The notes under the pieces were generated by a model. It made no database searches. It saw only the letters and a program-made list of their open reading frames with translations, and was not told where the DNA came from. A DNA stretch of 58,030 nt from Clostridia bacterium (GTDB lineage Bacteria; Bacillota; Clostridia; Christensenellales; Aristaeellaceae): positions 1-58,030 of the forward strand of contig JAFXRG010000030.1 of the NCBI GenBank assembly GCA_017526525.1. Reading direction: 5' to 3'. Every line of letters begins with the position of its first letter. Position 1 is the stretch's first letter. The translations under genes and the position numbers were made by a program. This document shows positions 53,759-58,030 of this stretch, in pieces.

Positions 53759-55480
53759 ATGAAGAAGAGAAAAACAGCGGTTCTGGGATTGCTGCTGGCA
53801 CTTGTGCTGGCAGTGCTCAGCGGGTGCCACGGGACGCTGGAGCAGAAAACGGTAGCGGAACCGGACGCGCCGGAAACCGCATCGAAGATTCCGGTCGCCC
53901 TGGAGGAAGACAAAAAGATTGAGCTGAACTTCTGGGCCAAGAATGATACCAACAAGGTTCAGACGGCCGTGTATACAGACGCCATTGAAGAGTTCCAGAA
54001 GCTGTATCCGAACATCCGGGTGAACATCCGGCTGTACGCGGACTACGGACGGATTTTCAACGACGTGATCACCAACATTGCCACGGATACGACGCCGAAC
54101 ATCTGCATTACCTATCCGGACCATATTGCCACCTACCTGACCGGCAAGGACGTCATGCTTCCGCTGGACGACTGGATGGAGGATCCGCGGTTCGGCCTGG
54201 GCGGGAGCGAGCTGAGGTTCGACTCTCCGAAACGGGAGGAGATCGCGCCGAAGTTCCTGGAGGAATGCGTGATCCAGGGCGGAACCTACGCGCTGCCCTA
54301 TATGCGTTCCACGGAAGCCCTGTACATCAACCGGGACCTGGTGGAAAAACTGGGATATGAGGTGCCGGACGTCCCGACCTGGGATTTCGTCTGGGAAGTC
54401 AGCGAAAAGGCCATGGAAAAGGACGAAAACGGACTGTTCAAAGTCAACGGTCAGAAGGTGATGATCCCGTTTATTTACAAAAGCACGGATAACATGATGA
54501 TCACCCAGCTGCGGCAGAAGGATGCCGGATACTCCACGGAAGACGGCAGTGTGCTGCTTTTCAACGACACCACGGCGGAACTGCTGAAGGAAGTTTATAC
54601 ACATGCCAGGAGCCGCGCCTTTTCCACCTTTGCCATCAGCAGCTATCCCGGAAACTTCCTGAACGCTGGGCAGTGCATTTTTGCCGTGGACTCCACGGCG
54701 GGCGCCACCTGGATGGGCAGCAACGCCCCGATGCTGGATATTCACAAGGAGCAGGTAGTTCCTTTCACCACCGCGGTGCGGCCGGTGCCGCAGTTCAATC
54801 CGGAAGCGCCGCTGATGATCAGCCAGGGTCCTAGTATCTGCGTGTTCAACAAGAAGGATCCGCAGGAGGTCCTGGCCAGCTGGCTGTTTGCGCAGTATAT
54901 GCTGACCAACAAGGTCCAGCTCGCCTATGCGGAAACGGAAGGCTATCTGCCGGTCACCCTGAAGGCGCAGCAGTCTCCGGAATACCAGGAATACCTCGGA
55001 CGGAAGGGCGAGAACAACCAGGAGTACTACGATATCAAGATTGAAGCCAGCGAGCTGCTGATGAAGCACCTGAACGACACCTTTGTGACGCCGGTTTTCA
55101 ACGGAAGCGCCAGCCTGCGGTCCGCGGCGGGACAGCTGGTTGAAAACGTATGTAAGGGCGCCCGCCGGAAGGAAGAGATGAACGACGCATACATCCGCAA
55201 GCAGTACAGCGATGTGCGGAACCTTTTCCGGCTGGATCAGATCAAGGTAACCGCTCCGGCAGCGGAAAACACGGAGCCCGAGGAAACGGAACAGCCGCCG
55301 GCCGGGGAAAATCCGCCGGCAGAAGAGGAACAGAAACCGGAGGCGGAACCCGGGAGCGGAACCGGATGGGGAGACCTTCCGGCAGCTTCCCAAATCCTGC
55401 TGATCAGCCTGCCCGTCATCTGGATCGCGATGGGTGCATTCGACTTTTACAGAACGAAAAAAAGCCGGAGAAAGAATTGA
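53759..55480 (+). CDS. Extracellular solute-binding lipoprotein with C-terminal membrane helix
   Basis: A 573-residue SBP. The signal peptide ends in lipobox LSGC. The binding domain resembles family 1 solute-binding proteins (NFWAKNDTNKVQTAVYTDAIEEFQ onward, to about residue 510). A Glu/Pro-rich linker (about residues 500-540) leads to a hydrophobic helix ILLISLPVIWIAMGAFDFY and a basic tail KKSRRKN. GTG 53753 is an alternative start. The second anchor is unusual for an SBP. Confidence 0.88.
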   Translation: MKKRKTAVLGLLLALVLAVLSGCHGTLEQKTVAEPDAPETASKIPVALEEDKKIELNFWAKNDTNKVQTAVYTDAIEEFQKLYPNIRVNIRLYADYGRIFNDVITNIATDTTPNICITYPDHIATYLTGKDVMLPLDDWMEDPRFGLGGSELRFDSPKREEIAPKFLEECVIQGGTYALPYMRSTEALYINRDLVEKLGYEVPDVPTWDFVWEVSEKAMEKDENGLFKVNGQKVMIPFIYKSTDNMMITQLRQKDAGYSTEDGSVLLFNDTTAELLKEVYTHARSRAFSTFAISSYPGNFLNAGQCIFAVDSTAGATWMGSNAPMLDIHKEQVVPFTTAVRPVPQFNPEAPLMISQGPSICVFNKKDPQEVLASWLFAQYMLTNKVQLAYAETEGYLPVTLKAQQSPEYQEYLGRKGENNQEYYDIKIEASELLMKHLNDTFVTPVFNGSASLRSAAGQLVENVCKGARRKEEMNDAYIRKQYSDVRNLFRLDQIKVTAPAAENTEPEETEQPPAGENPPAEEEQKPEAEPGSGTGWGDLPAASQILLISLPVIWIAMGAFDFYRTKKSRRKN

Positions 55481-55505
55481 AAAAAAAGGATTTTTGATGT
55501 ATGAT
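55477..55505 (+). promoter_or_regulatory. Putative promoter of the coiled-coil lipoprotein gene
   Basis: TTGAAA, 17 nt, TATGAT, each box matching at five of six positions. The -35 overlaps the stop codon of the preceding SBP gene. Confidence 0.6.
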
Positions 55506-55552
55506 ATGGGCAATTGCCGGAGACGGCAAAACGAGAGAGGAGAAAAGGGATT

Positions 55553-56584
55553 ATGAAGAGGTCTGTGAAGCTGATTCTGGCCGTTGCCGCGGTACTGGTT
55601 CTCACGCTGTGCGTGCTGAGCGGATGCAGTGACAACACCCAGAGCAAGATTGATGAGGCGGTTAAGGCTGCGAAAGAAGCCGCTCTCAAGGAAAAGGATG
55701 AAGCCGTTGCTGCCGTGAAGGCTGAACTGGAAGCTGCCCAGAGCAAGACTGACGAAGCGGTCAAGACTGCCACGGAAGCCGCTGCCAAGGAAAAGGACGA
55801 TGCCGTTGCCGCCGCCAAGGCTGCCGGAGACGAAGCCCTGAAGGCTGCCCAGGAAGCTGCGGATGCGACCAAGGCTGAACTGGAAGCGAAGATTGCCAGC
55901 CTGGAAAAACAGGTGAAACTGTATACCACCCCTGTGATGGATCATAAGGCATATGCCGATGCCGCCATCGACGATATTGTCTGCGTGGAAACCTACGTGC
56001 AGGCAACCCAGAGCTGGTGGGACAACAAGATCACCGTGTATGCCCAGAGCAAGGACGGCGCTTACTTCATCTACAACATGACCTGCTCCGAGGAGGATTC
56101 CAAGAAGCTGACCGCGGGCGCGAAGATCCGCGTGCTGGGCTACAAGAGCGAGTGGGCCGGCGAAGTTGAAATCACCGACGCGGTGTTCACGGTTCTCGAG
56201 GGCGACACCTTTGTTGCCGAAGCGGAAGACCTTACGGACCTGCTGGGCAAGGATGAGCTGATTGCGCACCAGAACGAAAAGGTTCTGTTCAAGGGACTGA
56301 CCGTTGCGGCGCAGGATGACGGCGCACCCTTCAACTACAAGAACGCCGAAAACAAGACCGATGACCTGTATGTGCGCTTCACCAAGGGAGACCTGACCAT
56401 GAACTTCTGCGTGGAGTTCTATCTCTGCGGCCAGGACAGCGAAGCCTACAAGGCGGTTGAAGCCCTGCAGGTGGGCGATGTGGTGGATATCGAAGCGTAC
56501 CTGTACTGGTACGAAGGCGCCAATGCCCATATCATCAAGGTAACCAAGGCCGAAGCTGCCGAAACGGAAACGAAGGCCGAATAA
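55553..56584 (+). CDS. Coiled-coil lipoprotein with OB-fold-like C-terminal domain
   Basis: A 343-residue lipoprotein: signal peptide with lipobox LSGC, then an Ala/Glu/Lys-rich coiled coil (about residues 25-105) with repeated AAKEKDxAVAA-like patterns, and a C-terminal part of about 230 residues rich in beta strands (for example KITVYAQSKDGAYFIYNM, then DVVDIEAYLYWYEG). The C-terminal half looks like two OB-like modules, but I do not recognise a named family. A strong terminator follows. Confidence 0.8.
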   Translation: MKRSVKLILAVAAVLVLTLCVLSGCSDNTQSKIDEAVKAAKEAALKEKDEAVAAVKAELEAAQSKTDEAVKTATEAAAKEKDDAVAAAKAAGDEALKAAQEAADATKAELEAKIASLEKQVKLYTTPVMDHKAYADAAIDDIVCVETYVQATQSWWDNKITVYAQSKDGAYFIYNMTCSEEDSKKLTAGAKIRVLGYKSEWAGEVEITDAVFTVLEGDTFVAEAEDLTDLLGKDELIAHQNEKVLFKGLTVAAQDDGAPFNYKNAENKTDDLYVRFTKGDLTMNFCVEFYLCGQDSEAYKAVEALQVGDVVDIEAYLYWYEGANAHIIKVTKAEAAETETKAE

Positions 56585-56602
56585 TTCCGGACGGAATCCA
56601 TG

Positions 56603-56639
56603 CCGTGGGACGAAGAAACGTCCCACGGTTTTTCTTTTT
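56603..56639 (+). terminator. Strong rho-independent terminator
   Basis: CCGTGGGACG and CGTCCCACGG form a 10-bp perfect stem around a 6-nt loop, followed by TTTTTCTTTTT. Confidence 0.92.
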
Positions 56640-56655
56640 CCGATGAAGATTTTCT

Positions 56656-56685
56656 TTGTCTTTTTCCTCCAAATTGTGATATGAT
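56656..56685 (+). promoter_or_regulatory. Putative promoter of the terminal coiled-coil gene
   Basis: TTGTCT, an 18-nt spacer and TATGAT, the same -10 as the preceding gene. The 5' leader is about 50 nt. Confidence 0.45.
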
Positions 56686-56740
56686 AAAAGAAAGTCGTGC
56701 GTAACCCAAAAAGTGAAGAAGGAACAGGAGGAGTTTCAAA

Positions 56741-57772
56741 GTGAAGAAAAACACAGCGGTATCCATCATCTCGGTTCTGGCGGTGATTGCAATTGTCTTC
56801 GGCATCCTGTACTTTACAAACAGCGCGGATAAGGGAAAGCAGATTGACGAGCTTTCAGCCGGAGTTGCGGGGCAGAAAACGCAGATTGAGGCGCTGACGA
56901 AGGACACGGAGACCATGGCAGCGCAGATTGAGGGCATGATCAAGGATTCGGACGAAAAGGCTGCGCTGATCGAAACCCTGACCAAGGATACGGAAGAGAA
57001 AGCCGCCCAGATCGAAACCCTGACCAAGGACGCGGCGGACAAGGCGGCCCAGGTGGAAAGCCTGACGAAGGACGCGGAAGAGAAAGCGGCCCAGGTGGAA
57101 AGCCTGACCAAGGGTACGGAAGAGAAAGCCGCCCAGATCGAAACCCTGGCCAAGGACGCGGCGGACAAGGCGACCCAGGTGGAAACGCTGACGAAGGACA
57201 CGGAAGAGAAGGCAGCGCAGATTCAGACGCTGACCACAGAAATCGAAACCCTGAAAAAGGACGCGGAAACCAAAGATGTGACGATTGAGGCGCTGACGAA
57301 GGATGCATCCGACAAGGCAGCCCTGTCGGAAAAGCTGACCAAGGAAGCGGAAGCGAAGGCCGCGGAAATTGAAACCCTGAAGAAGGAAGCGGACAAACTG
57401 GCGGGACAGATTGAAGCATTCCAGGCAAACGAAAAGGATCTTACCGGTCAGATCGAGACGCTGACCAAGGAAGCGGCCGACAAAGCGGCGATTGCCGAGA
57501 CGCTGACCGGTGAAGCGGAAACCATGAAGGCTGAGGCGAAAAAACTGACCGAAAGCCTGACGGAGCAGAGCCGGAAAGCGGAGCAGCTCGATGCGGACCT
57601 GAAGAAGAAGACCGAAGAGGCCGCCACGCTGACCGCGGAAAAGGACGAACTGCTGAAAAAGCTGAATTATACGGAAATGAAAGAAGAAGATCTGCTGGCG
57701 GTGGTCAAGGAACTGACGGAGCCGCTGAAGAAACTCGGATATACGCTTGAAGTGAAGAAGGAAAATCCGTAA
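56741..57772 (+). CDS. Membrane-anchored coiled-coil protein with 14-residue repeats
   Basis: A 343-residue protein with one N-terminal hydrophobic helix (residues about 7-26) and then an almost wholly helical body. Residues 48-159 hold eight tandem 14-residue units of the type QIETLTKDxxxKAA, two heptads each, followed by less regular coiled coil and a short globular tail (EEDLLAVVKELTEPLKKLGY). It starts at GTG 56741 after AGGAGGAG. It probably forms a long parallel coil outside the membrane; function unknown. Confidence 0.85.
   Translation: MKKNTAVSIISVLAVIAIVFGILYFTNSADKGKQIDELSAGVAGQKTQIEALTKDTETMAAQIEGMIKDSDEKAALIETLTKDTEEKAAQIETLTKDAADKAAQVESLTKDAEEKAAQVESLTKGTEEKAAQIETLAKDAADKATQVETLTKDTEEKAAQIQTLTTEIETLKKDAETKDVTIEALTKDASDKAALSEKLTKEAEAKAAEIETLKKEADKLAGQIEAFQANEKDLTGQIETLTKEAADKAAIAETLTGEAETMKAEAKKLTESLTEQSRKAEQLDADLKKKTEEAATLTAEKDELLKKLNYTEMKEEDLLAVVKELTEPLKKLGYTLEVKKENP
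56882..57217 (+). repeat. Eight tandem 42-bp units inside the coiled-coil gene
   Basis: The reading frame repeats every 42 bp (14 codons), eight times, with units such as QIETLTKDAADKAA and QVESLTKDAEEKAA. High DNA similarity between units indicates recent expansion by slippage or recombination. Confidence 0.8.
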
Positions 57773-57782
57773 ACGGAAAAAC

Positions 57783-57817
57783 AAAGGGGCTGTGAAAAAC
57801 CACAGCTCCTTTATTTT
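57783..57817 (+). terminator. Rho-independent terminator after the coiled-coil gene
   Basis: AAAGGGGCTGTG and CACAGCTCCTTT (one G-T pair) around a 6-nt loop, then TTTATTTT. It lies 10 nt after the stop codon. Confidence 0.75.
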
Positions 57818-57836
57818 GCGGTGCAGCGCAAGACAT

Positions 57837-57873
57837 AAAAAAACCGGAACCCTTTGATTTCCTTGGGTTCCGG
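57837..57873 (-). terminator. Terminator of the tRNA-Met genes
   Basis: CCGGAACCC and GGGTTCCGG form a 9-bp stem with a 12-nt loop; on the minus strand seven T residues follow. It sits directly after the 3' end of the elongator tRNA-Met. Confidence 0.85.
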
Positions 57874-57877
57874 GCAG

Positions 57878-57951
57878 TGGCTCAAATAGGACTCGAACCT
57901 ATGACACTCCGGGTATGAACCGAATGCTCTAGCCAACTGAGCTATTGAGCC
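57878..57951 (-). tRNA. tRNA-Met(CAU), elongator
   Basis: The reverse strand folds as a 74-nt tRNA: acceptor GGCTCAA/TTGAGCC, D-stem GCTC/GAGC, anticodon stem TTCGG/CCGGA with loop TTCATAC (anticodon CAT), T-arm ATAGGTTCGAGTCCTAT, discriminator A. CCA is not encoded. A U:C-rich first pair of tRNA-Ile2 type is absent, so elongator Met is the best reading. Confidence 0.88.
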
Positions 57952-57954
57952 ATA

Positions 57955-58030
57955 TGGTTGCGGGGGAGGGATTTGAACCCCCGACCTCCGGGTTATGAGC
58001 CCGACGAGCTGCCAGCTGCTCCACCCCGCG
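57955..58030 (-). tRNA. tRNA-fMet(CAU), initiator
   Basis: Acceptor CGCGGGG/CCCCGCA has the initiator C1-A72 mismatch, and the anticodon stem has three consecutive GC pairs around CTCATAA (anticodon CAT). CCA is encoded at 57955-57957. The 5' end coincides with the window edge. Confidence 0.93.

Noticed and set aside
53738-56626. Minus-strand open frame of 962 codons
   Set aside because: It is antisense to the SBP and coiled-coil lipoprotein genes, spans a promoter, and has low-complexity translation with no family resemblance.
56882-57217. CRISPR-like array
   Set aside because: Units are contiguous with no spacers, keep the reading frame, and encode a coiled coil.

Overview
The window looks like chromosome of a strictly anaerobic, fairly GC-rich member of the Bacillota (Clostridia), probably a gut or rumen inhabitant. 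This rests on an oxygen-sensitive indolepyruvate:ferredoxin oxidoreductase, a ferredoxin-like purine-catabolic operon, selenium- and molybdenum-dependent hydroxylases, lipoprotein-type solute-binding proteins and clear Shine-Dalgarno sites. An Aristaeellaceae/Christensenellales-type organism is my guess; no marker here proves it. All tRNA genes lie on the minus strand at the two edges: a partial tRNA and tRNA-Ser(UGA) on the left, elongator tRNA-Met and initiator tRNA-fMet on the right.

Layout. 0.3-5.3 kb: an RluA-type pseudouridine synthase, then an acyl-CoA ligase with iorA/iorB (aryl-pyruvate/aryl-acetyl-CoA interconversion). 5.3-7.1 kb, minus: a PAS-GGDEF-EAL protein. 7.4-9.1 kb: adenine deaminase. 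9.2-28.2 kb: one long plus-strand operon, promoter at 9122 and terminator at 28274, encoding guanine deaminase, XdhABC, SsnA, YgfK, YgeX, YgeY, YgeW, carbamate kinase, a fused XdhD-type selenium-dependent Mo hydroxylase, hydantoinase HyuA and a MocA-like nucleotidyltransferase. This matches the anaerobic purine/urate-degradation gene set known from E. coli and gut Clostridia. 28.3-31.3 kb: ModE-like regulator, SelD, YqeB and the convergent YqeC (selenium-labile hydroxylase maturation). 31.4-38.5 kb: an XdhC-type maturation factor, MoeA-like protein, MoaA, MoaC, MOSC-MogA fusion and ModABC (Moco synthesis and molybdate uptake). 38.5-42.3 kb: a Se/S carrier (DUF3343), a TusA-like protein and YedE transporter (minus), divergent from an EF2568-type cysteine desulfurase and a LysR regulator. 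42.4-48.0 kb: xanthine phosphoribosyltransferase and a BMP-type nucleoside/purine ABC importer. 48.1-57.8 kb: DegV, a peptidoglycan-binding protein, an O-antigen-ligase-like membrane protein, a sugar-type ABC importer and two coiled-coil envelope proteins.

Reading as a system: purines or nucleosides enter through the BMP-type importer, are salvaged by Xpt or deaminated by Ade and GuaD, oxidised or reduced by XdhABC/XdhD/YgfK, opened by HyuA and SsnA, and the resulting ureido compounds are processed by YgeW, carbamate kinase (ATP), YgeY and YgeX (2,3-diaminopropionate to pyruvate and ammonia). The adjacent genes supply both unusual cofactors, molybdopterin and labile selenium. Regulatory signs include PurR-box matches near xpt and ade, a ModE-like inverted repeat at the modE/selD promoter, and a perfect AT-rich palindrome over the -10 box of the desulfurase promoter. 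The system components are known families; the unusual aspects are their completeness in one place, several domain arrangements, and the candidate operators.
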